This document shows, one piece after another, positions 1 through 10,903 of a stretch of DNA of 64,000 nt. A program made the position numbers and the translations under genes. The DNA comes from Zea mays (taxonomy: Eukaryota > Streptophyta > Magnoliopsida > Poales > Poaceae), in NCBI RefSeq assembly GCF_902167145.1, contig NC_050097.1, positions 39,354,095 through 39,418,094 on the forward strand, in the 5' to 3' direction. The notes beneath the pieces were generated by a model. That model saw nothing but the letters and a program-made list of their open reading frames with translations. It made no database searches and was not told the origin of the DNA. Each line of letters begins with the position of its first letter. Positions within the stretch are counted from its first letter, which is position 1.

Positions 1-258
1 CGCATTACCACCTTGGAGCAGCAGGTGGAGATCCGAGACAACACTATTGATGTCTTGGAGAACCAGCTCCACGATGTGCAGAGAGAACTCGAAGAAGCAA
101 ATGACCACCTGGACATGCACCACATGGAAATGGAGGCCAATGAAGCCGGAAGCGAGGGAGAAGAGGCTCCCGAGGATCTAGGACCAGCCCCTGGTGCCAA
201 TGGGACTACCTCCACGATGCCTCCCTCACCCGTATCCAGTGTCGCTTCCACCGCTTAG
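1..258 (+). CDS. Coiled-coil ORF upstream of gag in the gypsy element, 5' end outside window
   Basis: The frame is open from base 1 to a TAG at 256-258, giving about 85 residues with the start lost to the left. The first half is heptad-rich and charged, with many Leu, Glu and Gln, and predicts a coiled coil. The second half is acidic, then rich in Pro, Ser and Thr. It sits about 265 bases upstream of the gag ATG, in the leader of the element. I recognise this kind of ORF as recurring in grass Tekay-like elements, but I know no established function. It could be an extra ORF or a 5' exon spliced towards gag; a TTTTCAG precedes the gag ATG at 524. Confidence 0.55.
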   Translation, partial: RITTLEQQVEIRDNTIDVLENQLHDVQRELEEANDHLDMHHMEMEANEAGSEGEEAPEDLGPAPGANGTTSTMPPSPVSSVASTA

Positions 259-523
259 GGTTGATCAGTCACTTTGACGCTTTTAGGCGGATAGAAACCT
301 ATGCGAGCTTAGTTAATGTCAGATTTTGGACTAGGCTTGCGGGTACCTTCCCCTGGTTGATGTAACCCTATGAACTTTCGAAATCTGTGGGATGTTTGTA
401 ACCATGTTATCTTCATTTCGAACCTAATATTATGATTATGGCATTTTTCCTTCCATATGAGATGATATCTTGTCGTTTGAAATTGTGAGTTGGGATAACA
501 ATGGCGACAATCTCTGTTTTCAG

Positions 524-2206
524 ATGGCAGCTAGGCAGCGTCGCGGGCATAACGAGCAGGTTCCCCCGCCACCTCCTCCAGCTCCCACAGTGCAGGAGCT
601 GATGGCCCAGCAGAATGAGATTCTGCGACAGCTCTTGCAGCGCCAGCCCCACCCTCAGCAGCATGGTGGAGGCCAGCATCAGCGACCTCTGGCAGCGGCG
701 ACCTACCAGGAATTCCTGAGCACGCAGCCACCCTTGTTCACCAAGGCAGAGGATCCGTTGGACGCCGATGTATGGCTTCGTGTCATTGAGTCCAAGTTTC
801 CCCTCCTCACGGGAGACTGCCCTGATACTACCAAGACTCGCTTCGCCGTGCAGCAGCTTTGCGGATCTGCTCGGACTTGGTGGGACCACTTCCGTGCTAT
901 GCTCCCCGCTGATCGTGAAGTGTCTTGGGAGGAATTCAAAACTGCTTTCAGAGGGCACCACATCCCAGCTGGCATTCTTGATCGCAAGCTGAATGAGTTT
1001 CGGGCACTTAATCAAGGGACCCGCACGATACTGCAGTATGCGCAGGCCTTCAACGACCTATGCCAGTATGCAGGTTACCATGCTGATTCTGATGAGAAGA
1101 AGAGAGACCGCTTTCGTAGGGGTCTTAACACCAAGCTGCGGGAACGACTCAACACTGTTCGGGCTGATAGCTTCAATGAGTTGGTCAACCTGGCCATCTC
1201 CCAGGAGGACTGTATTGTAGCCCACCGGGCAGAGAAGAAGAGAAAGGCACCAATGACAGCACCATCCACTCAGGCCCAGAGGTTTAGGATTGTTTCTCAC
1301 AATCAGAGCAGGGGTTTCCAGCAGCAGGCAGGCAGATGGGTGATCAGGCCACCTCAGCAACAGCAACCGGCACCCAACCGCTTTCCAGCTCCCGCTCCAA
1401 GGAACAACCAGCCTCCGCAGCAGCAGCAGTTCCGCCAGGGCAATGGGAACAAATGTTTCACTTGTGGCAATGTGGGCCACTATGCCAAGAATTGCCCTAG
1501 GAACCAGCAAAGGCAGATGTCAGCACCAAGTCAAGACAAGGGAAGAAAGCAGAAAGTACAAGTCAGGCAAGGGAAGCTCAACTTCACTACTCTGGAGGAA
1601 GTACCTGAGGGAGCTCCTATCATGACCGGTATCTTTTCAGTTTATAATCAACCTGCTTTAATTCTGTTTGATTCTGGTGCATCTCATAGTTTCATTAGCC
1701 AAAAGTTTAGTGCTAAATGTGAACTGCCATTCTCTCACTCAAAAGGGTCATTTATGATAGTCACACCTGGGGGTAAAATTTCAACTAATCAATTAAACCA
1801 AAGTGTGCCTATTCAACTGGGAAGCCACATTGTCAAAACCACCCTTCTTGTTTTGGGTTTGGAAAATGTGGACATTATTCTGGGAGCTAATTGGATGACC
1901 CTGCACCAAGTTGTGCTTGATGTAGCCAGCCGCATCGTGGAAATCAATTCTCCGTTCTGTGGGAACTTCACCTTAATTCTGCCCAGTCAGGGTTCTACTC
2001 AGTCATGTGCTTTCTCTATGACGGAGTTACCTCTGAAGAATATCCCAGTGGTCTGTGAGTATGCAGATGTCTTCCCTGATGAATTGCCAGGAATGCCACC
2101 CAACCGAGATATTGAATTTGCCATCGAGTTGCAACCAGGAACGGCACCAATTTCCAAGAGGCCTTATCGAATGCCACCCGCTGAGTTGGCAGAATTGAAA
2201 AAGTAA
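524..2206 (+). CDS. Gag-protease part of gypsy polyprotein
   Basis: The likely start is the ATG at 524, which begins a basic, then Pro/Gln-rich N terminus; an in-frame ATG at 470 precedes the splice-like TTTTCAG and is less likely. The middle holds a retrotransposon gag domain with the typical W-x-x-F-x-A-F region (about 910-960). A CX2CX4HX4C zinc knuckle (CFTCGNVGHYAKNC) lies near 1453-1495. After a basic linker comes a retropepsin-like protease with the active-site triplet DSG in LFDSGASHSF near 1667-1695. The N-terminal part of reverse transcriptase begins before the TAA at 2204-2206, which is a premature stop inside the pol frame, not a natural end. Confidence 0.85.
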   Translation: MAARQRRGHNEQVPPPPPPAPTVQELMAQQNEILRQLLQRQPHPQQHGGGQHQRPLAAATYQEFLSTQPPLFTKAEDPLDADVWLRVIESKFPLLTGDCPDTTKTRFAVQQLCGSARTWWDHFRAMLPADREVSWEEFKTAFRGHHIPAGILDRKLNEFRALNQGTRTILQYAQAFNDLCQYAGYHADSDEKKRDRFRRGLNTKLRERLNTVRADSFNELVNLAISQEDCIVAHRAEKKRKAPMTAPSTQAQRFRIVSHNQSRGFQQQAGRWVIRPPQQQQPAPNRFPAPAPRNNQPPQQQQFRQGNGNKCFTCGNVGHYAKNCPRNQQRQMSAPSQDKGRKQKVQVRQGKLNFTTLEEVPEGAPIMTGIFSVYNQPALILFDSGASHSFISQKFSAKCELPFSHSKGSFMIVTPGGKISTNQLNQSVPIQLGSHIVKTTLLVLGLENVDIILGANWMTLHQVVLDVASRIVEINSPFCGNFTLILPSQGSTQSCAFSMTELPLKNIPVVCEYADVFPDELPGMPPNRDIEFAIELQPGTAPISKRPYRMPPAELAELKK

Positions 2207-3208
2207 TTGCGGGAGTTGCTAGATAAGGGATTTATTCGCCCAAGTACTTCGCCTTGGGGATGTCCAGCACTGTTTGTGAAGAAGAAGGATGAAAGCTTGA
2301 GGCTGTGTATAGATTACCGCCCTCTTAATGCGGTAACTATCAAGAACAAGTATCCTTTGCATCGTATTGATGTTCTTTTTGACTAGTTGGTCGGGGCTAA
2401 GGTGTTTTCCAAAATAGACCTTCGCTCCGGCTAGCATCAGATCAAGATACGAGCAAGCGATATTTCGAAGACGGCATTCTCAACCAGATATGGGCTATAT
2501 GAATTCTTGGTGATGTCTTTCGGGGTGACTAATGCACCAGCATATTTCATGTATCTGATGAATTCTGTTTTCATGCCTGAATTGGACAAATTCGTAGTGG
2601 TGTTCATCGATGATATCCTAGTGTACTCTAAGAACGAAGAAGAACATGCCGGGCATTTGCATGTAGTGCTTCAACGTCTGCGAGAGCACCACCTTTATGC
2701 CAAGTTGTCCAAGTGTGATTTTTGGCTAAAGGAAATCAAATTCTTGGGTCACACTATCTCTCATGCTGGAATAGTTGTTGATCCTAATAAGGTGCAAGAG
2801 GTGATGAACTGGAAGCCACCAACGACTGTCCGTCAGATTCAGAGTTTTCTAGGATTAGCTGGTTATTACCGAAGATTTATTCCAGATTTCTCTCGAATTG
2901 CGAAGCCTATAACTGAGCTGTTGAAGAAAGAAGCCAAGTTTGTTTGGAGTCAGAAGTGCGAAGATGCCTTCCATGCATTAAGGAAGCATCTGACCACAGC
3001 ACCAGTGTTAGCGCAACCCGACAACAGCAAGCCTTTCGATGTGTATTGTGATGCCTCTGGCACTAGACTAGGATGTGTCTTAATTCAAGACAACCGAGTC
3101 ATTGCTTACGCCTCAAGAGCACTCAGGCCTCATGAGCAAAATTACCCCATTCATGACCTCGAGTTGGCAGCAGTGGTTCATGCATTAAAAATGTGGAGCA
3201 CTATTTAA
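2207..3208 (+). pseudogene. Reverse transcriptase region of gypsy element, broken by nonsense codons
   Basis: Translation continues in the gag-protease frame after the TAA at 2204-2206 and clearly encodes RT: the segment around [14 protein letters not shown], the [11 protein letters not shown] motif, and the catalytic FIDDILVYS motif (about 2606-2632). Two further in-frame TAG codons occur near 2384 and 2432. The stretch from 2507 to about 3190 is open and runs into the start of RNase H ([13 protein letters not shown]). A one-base deletion near 3195 then shifts the frame, so RNase H is completed in the next ORF. The copy cannot make full-length pol. Confidence 0.85.
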
Positions 3209-4950
3209 TGGGAACCCACTGCAACATCTTCACTGATCATAAGAGCCTTAAGTACATCTTTACTCAGGCTGATCTCAACATGAGGCAGAGAAGATGGCTA
3301 GAGCTGATCAAGGATTATGACCTGGAGGTACATTATCACCCAGGGAAAGCCAATGTGGTAGCAGATGCCTTGAGTCGAAAGTTGCAATGCAATTGTATTC
3401 TGATGGATTCTCGCATCAACACCTTGTGTGATGAGTTGAGCAAGATGCAAATTGAAGTGATTCCTTCTGGTGCCTTGTCTCACATTTTTGTCGAGCCAGC
3501 CTTGCAAGACCAGATCATCATGGCCCAGCTCAGTGACAAGGGAGTGCAGGTTATCAAGGAGAATCTCCATCAGAAGGGTGAGAAGTATAAATGTTTCCGC
3601 CAAGATGAAAAGGGTGTATTATGGTTCAAAAGCAGATTGGTGATTCCTAAAAACAAGGACCTTAAGAAGAAAATCTTTGACGAGGCTCATCTCTCCAAAT
3701 TCTCTATGCATCCGGGAAGCACCAAAATGTACCATGATCTGAAGCCTTTGTATTGGTGGACCAGAATGAAGAGGGAGATAGCCCAGTATGTATCGGAATG
3801 TGACACCTGTCAGTGGATAAAGGCAAGCCACTTGAAATCAGCTGGAGCTTTGCAACCCCTATCTATACCTTCATGGAAATGGGATGACATCAACATGGAT
3901 TTCATCGTGAGTCTGCCCAACACCTCTCATCATCATGATTTGATTTGGGTTATTATGGACCGACTGACAAAAGTGGCACATTTTCTCCCTGTGCACACCA
4001 CTGATAAGGCTCAAAAGTATGTAGAGTTGTACATTGACCGGATCGTGTGTTTGCACGGATTACCTTGGACCATTGTTTCTGACCGAGGAGCCCAATTTGT
4101 TGCCAGATTTTGGGAACAATTGCAGGAGTCTTTGGGAACCAAGCTAATCAGAAGTTCAGCTTACCACCCACAGACTAATGGTCAGACTGAAAGGGTAAGC
4201 CAAATCCTGGAGGATATGCTGAGAGCTTGTGCAATCGATTGTGGCAAGAACTGGGATAAGCACCTCTCCTTGGCAGAGTTTGCTTATAACAACAGTTATC
4301 AATCCAGCCTAAAAATGGCAACCTTCGAAGCTCTTTATGGAAGAAGGTGTAGGACACCACTCAATTGGTCTCAGCCTGGAGAAAGAGAAGTTTTCGGACC
4401 TAACTTAGTGACTAAAGCCGAAAGGAAGGTCAATCTAATCAGGAAAAATCTAGAAGCTGCTCAGGCCAGGCAGAAGAGTTACCATGATAAAAGAAGGAAA
4501 TCTCTCCAGTTCAAGGTGGGAGATTTCGTGTACCTCAAGGTATCACCCACCAAGGGAGTGCAGAGGTTTGGAATCAAAGGCAAGCTATCCCCTCGTTACA
4601 TTGGACCTTATGAGATCATAGAAACCTGTGGACCCGTGGCATATAAGCTGAAATTACCTTCAAAAATGTCTGCCATTCACAGTGTGTTCCATGTATCTCA
4701 GCTGAAGAAGTGTGTTCGATTGCCGACCGAGATCATAGCAGAGCCAGAATTGGAGATAGAGCCAGATCTATCGTACCAAGAGTATCCTTCCAAGATTTTG
4801 GATTGCAAAGAAAGATCAACTCGGGCTAAATCGATCAAAATGTACAAGGTCCGGTGGAGTAATCACTCAGAGGAAGAAGCTACTTGGGAGACCGAGGAAT
4901 TCTTGAGATCCAACTTCCCCGATTGCCTACCTAAGGAAACTGGTACGTAA
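3193..4950 (+). CDS. RNase H (end), integrase and chromodomain of gypsy element
   Basis: This 585-codon frame starts downstream of the frameshift and carries, in order: the end of RNase H ([12 protein letters not shown]), a zinc-binding HHCC integrase head (about 3690-3820), and the integrase core. In the core the three acidic catalytic positions are visible: D in [10 protein letters not shown] in VSDRGAQF, and E in [13 protein letters not shown]-type module (YIGPYEII) follows. It ends in a chromodomain ([18 protein letters not shown], about 4840-4890). A chromodomain at the integrase C terminus is the hallmark of chromoviruses and is thought to target insertion to heterochromatin. The domain set is complete, but translation in phase with gag is prevented by the upstream breaks. 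Confidence 0.87.
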   Translation: MEHYLMGTHCNIFTDHKSLKYIFTQADLNMRQRRWLELIKDYDLEVHYHPGKANVVADALSRKLQCNCILMDSRINTLCDELSKMQIEVIPSGALSHIFVEPALQDQIIMAQLSDKGVQVIKENLHQKGEKYKCFRQDEKGVLWFKSRLVIPKNKDLKKKIFDEAHLSKFSMHPGSTKMYHDLKPLYWWTRMKREIAQYVSECDTCQWIKASHLKSAGALQPLSIPSWKWDDINMDFIVSLPNTSHHHDLIWVIMDRLTKVAHFLPVHTTDKAQKYVELYIDRIVCLHGLPWTIVSDRGAQFVARFWEQLQESLGTKLIRSSAYHPQTNGQTERVSQILEDMLRACAIDCGKNWDKHLSLAEFAYNNSYQSSLKMATFEALYGRRCRTPLNWSQPGEREVFGPNLVTKAERKVNLIRKNLEAAQARQKSYHDKRRKSLQFKVGDFVYLKVSPTKGVQRFGIKGKLSPRYIGPYEIIETCGPVAYKLKLPSKMSAIHSVFHVSQLKKCVRLPTEIIAEPELEIEPDLSYQEYPSKILDCKERSTRAKSIKMYKVRWSNHSEEEATWETEEFLRSNFPDCLPKETGT

Positions 4951-5181
4951 TCACACCCAACCCCTCCTCCTGCCCTTCGAATCTAAAATTCAGAAATATG
5001 ATCTTAAATCAGAATGAAGTAACCATGAAACAAGATTTAAAAAGGACTTCCTTCTGAAGTTGCAAAGAGAATGACATTCGAAGAGCAAATTGCCCTAATA
5101 ATAAGAGCACCCACTTCCTATAAGTCTCACCATTCGCTTCACCCCGGGAGGACTCTGACCCGAATCTCAGGACGAGATTCC

Positions 5182-5197
5182 TTTAAGGGGGGAAGGC
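5182..5197 (+). other. Polypurine tract of the gypsy element
   Basis: A purine-rich run with six consecutive G (TTTAAGGGGGGAAGG) lies directly before the LTR start TGTGACACC at 5198. In LTR retrotransposons this tract primes plus-strand DNA synthesis, and its position fixes the 5' edge of the 3' LTR. Confidence 0.8.
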
Positions 5198-6031
5198 TGT
5201 GACACCTCAGTGTCACCTAGGGTTTCTCTCAAGTGCTAACCCAAGAACCATCATTTTATGTGAACCAAGTTGAGCATGAGCACCAAATTGACTTAAGAAT
5301 AAAGGATCCACTAAGCTTATACTTAAAAGTATCATGTTCAAGGCAAATGGGTTTTCAAAAGGGCAAAATGTTGCAACCCCTAATAAAAACCCTAATTGAG
5401 CCCTATAAACAAAATTCAAGAGAAAGAGGAAAAGGGTATGAAAAATATAGAATCATGGCTTGGGCCAATTATAAACATTAAAGTATTATGGAAGCTTGGC
5501 CAAAACACTTTAAATAAAACTCTAAACAAGCTTCTCAAGTGGGATTTCATTAGGGAATTCTGAAATTCAGAATTCTGAATTTCAGACCTTGAGCCAAAGA
5601 TCAAGCGTGTTCACCTTGATCCCTAACTCAAATCCTAATGGCCCCATTAACAAAAACGTGCATAACTAACCTCTCTGTCTTGTGCCAAAAGATGGCATCG
5701 GGACGCGTGCCTTGGACACGTCAAACCAGAGATCTTCCCCCTGTGAGCGGTAATGAGACAAACTAGATTTCTTCCCTCTCTATCTCTTTATCCAATCAGG
5801 CAAACCTGCTAGCCTCCACACACAAACAACAAAGGAACCTGAGAGGAAGAGATCTCTCAACGGGATCATGGCCATAATCTCAAAGATTTGGGGCCAATCC
5901 GCGCTTGAACTCGACCTCTCTCTGCGCTGCCTCGTGCTCGACGCTGTGCCAGGCACCAGAGCGCACTGGCGTTCGCCGCGCATGCCCCGAGCGCTTGTCA
6001 GAGCCCCGCCCTCGGTCGTGCTCGCCCGCGC

Positions 6032-6039
6032 CTATAAAG
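6032..6039 (+). promoter_or_regulatory. TATA box of the gypsy LTR promoter
   Basis: TATAAA sits in a locally GC-rich context (CGCCTATAAAGCC) about 830 bases into the LTR. This is where a U3/R boundary promoter would be expected, with transcription starting some 25-35 bases downstream. It is assigned on motif and position only. Confidence 0.45.
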
Positions 6040-8337
6040 CCTCCTCGGGCGCGCCTCACTTCACCCCGTGCTCACCATCACCGGCCAGACGCCCCTCCTT
6101 AGCTCTAGCGAGCTCCTTTCCGCCTGCCATAGCCGCTAGAGCCTCGACCACCGTGGCCAGCCCACTCCAGTCACCCCAAGTCACGCCAGCGCTTCGGTTA
6201 CCTTCGCCATTAGCTTGTGAAGCTTTCCAAGTCCTCAGACCCGGCAGAACTTCACCGGAAGCCCGAGATCACCCTCGCCGGACTTCGGTCGCCCGCCCTC
6301 ACGCGTGGACCGAGCTCTCCGGTAAGCCATTGTCAAATTCCTTACAACCATGTCTTCCCTAGCACCCAGTGAAGCTCTCTGACCCGTTCAATCGGTCAAT
6401 TGTGCCCTAGATAGGTTGGACTCCTCGCCACCGACGAGCTCCCCCGCCTGCGCACGCGGACCGACCAACTCTGCCCATCCCCGACGGCGACCCGCACATC
6501 GCCGTGACCCTCAGGACCTCCCCTACACCCTCGGCCACCTCACCGGAGCAGTCTCGCCGCCGGTAAGCCCCTCCGCCCTTCTCTTCCGCCGCGGGTACTG
6601 TTTAGATTGGGGAAAGGACCTCGAGTTAGGATTAGAAGAATCCAGGGGGGTTTCTGAGATGTCAGTGACTCAATTGAATAGTCGCCCAGGGACTAGTCTG
6701 TAAGGAAAACTTAAAACACCCACCAGGGACCCCGTTGCAAAGTAGTTTTCTATTTAATCATTTCTGTTTAATCTTTTTAATGAACAGAGAACTTAGAAAA
6801 TTCATAACTTGATGAATACTTAACCAAAAATTGTCAAACCAATTTTGCTGGATTCTAAATATTATGGACTATCAATTAAAAATACTGAACCCTATGCTTT
6901 CTGTTCCAATTTTTAGAGTTTAAAATTAAATACAGAAACTGACCAAACCTTGTTTAATTAAAGAAAATTAGTTATGCTTCTGTGCTGAACCTAAGAAAAT
7001 TTGTAGATGTTCAAACCCCATTTAAACAGTGTTTAAAAATAGTAAGAACCCCAGTATTAGAAAATTTAGTGTAAATATCCTTTAAAAGCCATTTCTGCCC
7101 AAACCTTAGGAAAATCAGAAAGGCCTTAGAAATTAATGACCAGTGGATGAAATTATTTTTTTCTAGTTTGCTTAAGTAACAAAGAACCTAGGAAAAATAA
7201 AGAAACATCTAGTCCAGATCAGATTCAAAGAGAAATGTTTTATTTAGCATTATTCCAACTAGAAATCAATTATTAGAATTACAAAAACCAGACCCAAAAT
7301 TTATAATAAAAATCCATTGAACTTGTAACCACCAAAACCCCACTGCAAATATAATGGACATCCAAGCCCATCATTTTAAGTAAGGTAAATAAATATAATA
7401 TGATAATGAGTCATATTCCAAATAAATCATGAGTAACCCAAAATAATGCAATAATGGGCAAATAAACTTTTGCTAGATCAATAATGAGATAGGCCACCAG
7501 AGAAAAATACAAACCCATTGGAAAGATGCAAAATAATACCTATTGCCAATATTTTGTAAAAGGACCATTTAATCCAATTAATGCATACCACCCCTCCCCT
7601 TAAGCAAAAAGATCCCAACTTCAAAATGCTTGCTCTTGCGCAAAGAAGAAGCTAGGAAAAATCAGAAATCTGTTGTTTGATATTTTTCAAATATAGTGGT
7701 AGTAGAAAGCGCCCCTTTGGCTAGAAACTTTAGAAAATCCTAGCAAAATAACTAATAAGTATTAATGGCTAGAAATTTGTACCAAGTCATGTTATAGCAT
7801 CTAAATGCCAGCAAAAATAAGTCCTAGGGAATTACCTACTATTGAATGATAGTTGTAGGTCAAATCACCCCTTCTGCCCTAAAATTTGGCAATTTTGTCC
7901 AGAGAAAACTATTCACTTCTAGAACCTCAAATTTTGAGACAGAGAATCATACACCAGTAATAAGCCACTGTAATTTTTATATAATTTTTGGAAATTTATT
8001 AAGGTGACTCGTAGTTCACACCCACCCTAAAACCCTAAAGAAGATCAAGGGAAAAAGAGGAAAGATAAACCTCACTCCAATAAGTCCAACTTGAATTCTT
8101 GGCAATTCTTACTAAAGACCTTAAAAAGAATTCAGTGGAACTCCAAAGATAAACCTACCACTTAACTTAGCTAAGTTTGATCCAATTTACCAAGTATACC
8201 ACCAAAAATCTCGTATAAGCAAGATGTAGCTCTATCTAACTCAAGTAGATCATACACCATCAAAAGTTTCCAATTACTAAAGCACATATCATATCATGCA
8301 TATATCTTACGCATTGCATTCATTAGATTGTAATCTA

Positions 8338-8471
8338 GCTGACGGAGAGTACGTGCTCATCCCCGAGCAAGGAACTGTCCAAGAGGAGGACCAGGAACAA
8401 CCTCCTGAGGCTGCTATCGAGGATCTCCCCGCAGCCCCAGCTATTGAAGGCAAGCCCCGGTTTTATGCATA
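8338..8471 (+). other. Coding-like exon segment inside the long LTR
   Basis: After a TGTAATCTAG that would serve as a splice acceptor, a frame reads ADGEYVLIPEQGTVQEE and continues as an acidic, Pro-rich peptide to a TAA near 8472. A second similar short frame, about 9430-9540, follows a TTTTTGCAG acceptor-like site, reads through VTWPTTLPPGWTIEWD and ends EEHEE before TAG. Both have codon-like composition in AT-rich surroundings. They could be exons of a spliced leader protein or a captured gene fragment. I do not recognise the peptide. Confidence 0.3.
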
Positions 8472-9853
8472 ACCATTTATATATGCTATTTTACTACACT
8501 TAATGTTTGTAGGTTTGTACTGTGCACTTAAGTGTAGGATTTGCTTGAAACCTCTAGTTGCATGAACTTAGGATTCCTTTTTGAGATGAATACTAGTATG
8601 CTAGGTCGAGTAGCTGCTTTGCTAATCAGGATCTCGGTAGAAGTCGAGTGATTTTTCTAGCACTCGCGCGAGGTCAGGAATTGATTGTATTCATCTTGAT
8701 AATGGGATCTATGTTAGTCTATGGACTTGGATCTAGGGAGGATGCCTTGACCATGAGTCGGGAAAAAGGAATTAAGGATTAATGTGTGGATACCTGAGTC
8801 AAGCTTTTGAACGTACTAAGCACATGTCGGGAAATATGGTAACCGGTAAACCTAGTACCTGAGTGAAGCCGGGCGCGGACTTTATCCCTCACGCGACCTG
8901 AGACTGGGTCTCCCATGCTAGCTATGGTGGGTACAAGTGCGGTCACTGCACGGTGGCAGCCGAGGTCAGTGGAGCATTGTATGCCAAGGCGGTGAGGCCT
9001 GAACGCGAACGGGGAATCGATGGGGACGGTTGACATGTGTGGGGACGGAGTGCCCTGACATGTCGTGTGTTTAGGTTTACCTTGCAAGGATAAAAACTCG
9101 ATTCGAATCGTCTGCTTCTCGCAGCTAATGAGACTGCTTGACCCCTTGTACTACATCGAGTAAGAAGTGAAATGAGGTTACATGAGACAATTTGTTGATT
9201 GAACTAAATGCTTGTCACCATGTATGCTTAGAAGGAGCAAACGTAGCTAAGATAATAATACTAGAATTTGAAAAGCTAAGAATTGATTTTAGAAACAGCT
9301 AGTGCTTTTGGCAAACCAATCCCCTCAGCCAAACAGCTGCATAGTCTAGAGGTAGAGGGGTAGATTCCTCACACCGGGTAAGTCTAGCTGAGTATTAGTA
9401 TACTCAGCCTTGCTTGTGGCATAATTTTTGCAGGTACAATCCAGGATATGGTTGATGGTGTGACTTGGCCTACCACCCTGCCACCGGGTTGGACGATCGA
9501 GTGGGATGTTGCTCCCGCAGGAGAGGAGCACGAGGAGTAGTGGGCTAGGCCTTGCCCAATTCCTCGATACCGATGACATCGATTATCCGCTGCATTTTAT
9601 TTCGTGAACTCTTATTTGGTACTCGAAAAACTCCGATCTATGTAATAATTCAGTACTTAATTTGAGGTTTCATGTTTTATTGTATTTCTTCTGTGACTCA
9701 CCTTCGAGTGAGATTGTGGAATTTGATCCTGGTTAAGTGGCTCTATCAGACTAGATCTGAGGGACTGACGGGTTATTCCGATTTAAGTGTGTTGCGGCCC
9801 CTGGGGCGTGGCTTAGGCACTTAAGCTGGAATAATTCGGGTGGTTCCACCACA

Positions 9854-10174
9854 GAACAAGCCTTCTTGACGAAGCTCCCTGTGTTGGGGCCTTTGATCTT
9901 GTTCATCTTGAGCAAGATGACACACTTCTTCAGTAGCTTCATCGATCTTCCTTTGAAGATCAGCCAACCGCGCCATCTTCTCCTTCTTCCTTTGTACTTG
10001 CTGATGGATTATTTCCATGTCCCTGATCTCTTGGTCCAACTCCTCCTCCTGGAGTGTTGGACTGGTGGCTTTCCTCTTCTGGCTTCGAGCCTCTCGAAGA
10101 GAAAGAGTTTACTGGTTTGGGTCCAGCGGCTGTAGTGTAGCAATCCCTGGTGCTAAAGCTTTCTTCAGCGGCAT
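9854..10174 (-). pseudogene. Gag fragment of Zeon-like element
   Basis: From an ATG at 10174 the frame matches the N terminus of the gag at 37463: KKA..LQPLDPNQ, then SLREARSQKRK and the coiled-coil stretch EIRDMEIIHQQVQRKKEKMARL. A TAA interrupts it after the NQ pair, near 10125. Homology stops at about 9854, at the edge of the Tekay-like LTR, before the conserved gag core. Confidence 0.7.
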
Positions 10175-10232
10175 GACGAAGGTCAATGCTTACCGAAGGT
10201 GGTCGAAAGAGTTCACCGGAGGTGGGCGCCAA

Positions 10233-10903
10233 TGTTGGAGACTTGTTCTCAAATGCTATGAATTACGAATAAGGCAACACAAAATATTAAATGTTAATGT
10301 CCTTCGTCCTTCGAAGCATTATTTCCCTTAGGATATAATGATCTTCAGACGAAGGTTATGAAGGACATACCTTCATCAATGCGATATATGTTAATATAAG
10401 TAGAAGTATATGAAATATAAGAGGCAACATATACAATCATATAACATTATTGATTCATTATCATTATTTTATTCTGAAAAGACAGAGACAATATTGAATT
10501 ACAAAAGGTACCTTCGGCTTATTGGAAGGTAAAAGTACAAGCGTGACGCAAAAGTAAATACCAGTCAGCGTGTACAGTACGGGGGTACTGTTCATCTATT
10601 TATAGGCACAGGACGCAGCCTGTGAGAAATTACATTCATGCCCTTTACATTTATTATTGACTTATGGACAACTCTATGAGGACTAAATAGCCTTTTCCCC
10701 TTTAAGTCGGTTCATTTTTCCGCCATTTAGCCAAAGCTCCCCTGCGTGTAGCTTCGGAGCAACTCCAACCTTCGTCACGATCATGTTTTTTACATCATGC
10801 ATGCTTTTAGCTTGAGTCCGAAGGTACCTGTTCATATGTCACACTTGGAAGATATTGTTAAATCACGTTTTTGAGGACCTTCGGAGGGCGAAGGCCCCCA
10901 ACA
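10233..10903 (-). repeat. 5' LTR of truncated Zeon-like element
   Basis: The LTR runs from TGTTGGGGGCC (minus strand, 10903) to TCTCCAACA (10233). It contains a TATA motif (CTATAAATAG on the minus strand, near 10600) beside an imperfect palindrome around GTACAGTAC-GGGG-GTACTGTTC. Directly after it on the minus strand comes TTGGCGCCCACC, the same primer-binding site as in the complete copy. Confidence 0.8.

Larger units (their letters stand above)
1..9853 (+). mobile_element. Ty3/gypsy chromovirus (Tekay-like), 3' part of element with 3' LTR
   Basis: The window opens inside this element. In order it shows a leader coiled-coil ORF, gag with a zinc knuckle, aspartic protease, reverse transcriptase, RNase H, integrase, a C-terminal chromodomain, a polypurine tract and a long 3' LTR. 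The order RT-RNaseH-IN is Ty3/gypsy, and the chromodomain places it among chromoviruses. The purine tract running straight into TGTGACACC resembles the Tekay/Del clade. The 5' LTR lies left of the window. The element appears inserted into the Zeon-like fragment that starts at 9854. At least three nonsense codons and one frameshift in pol make this copy inactive. Confidence 0.88.
5198..9853 (+). repeat. Long 3' LTR of the Tekay-like gypsy element (about 4.66 kb)
   Basis: It begins TGTGACACC directly after the polypurine tract and ends near CCACCACA at about 9853, where sequence homologous to Zeon-like gag starts. Termini TGTG..CACA are inverted, as expected. The 4.66 kb length is large but long LTRs are known in this clade; an unrecognised insertion inside is possible. 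The first 650 bases are AT-rich, 5880-6600 is GC-rich and contains a TATA box, 6700-8300 is AT-rich without coding signal, and 8330-9540 contains short coding-like stretches. The left LTR is outside the window, so the right boundary is uncertain by a few bases and no TSD can be checked. Confidence 0.7.
9854..10903 (-). mobile_element. Truncated Zeon-like gypsy element, 5' LTR and start of gag
   Basis: Read on the minus strand this is a 671 bp LTR (10903 to 10233), a primer-binding site, a short leader and the first part of gag. It is clearly related to the complete Zeon-like element at 30825-38179: the LTRs share their ends (TGTTGGGGGCC, TCTCCAACA), the palindrome beside the TATA box and the gag N terminus. 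The rest of the element is missing where the Tekay-like LTR ends at about 9853. The LTR start abuts copia reverse transcriptase at 10904, so this element had inserted into that copia element before being hit itself. Confidence 0.8.

Noticed and set aside
413..1015. 200-codon minus-strand frame over gag
   Set aside because: It is the shadow of the gag frame on the other strand; it has no domain, and gag itself has clear homology features.
5868..6362. 164-codon plus-strand frame in the gypsy LTR
   Set aside because: It spans the TATA box and the expected transcription start of the LTR, and has low-complexity Pro/Ser/Arg content without a domain.
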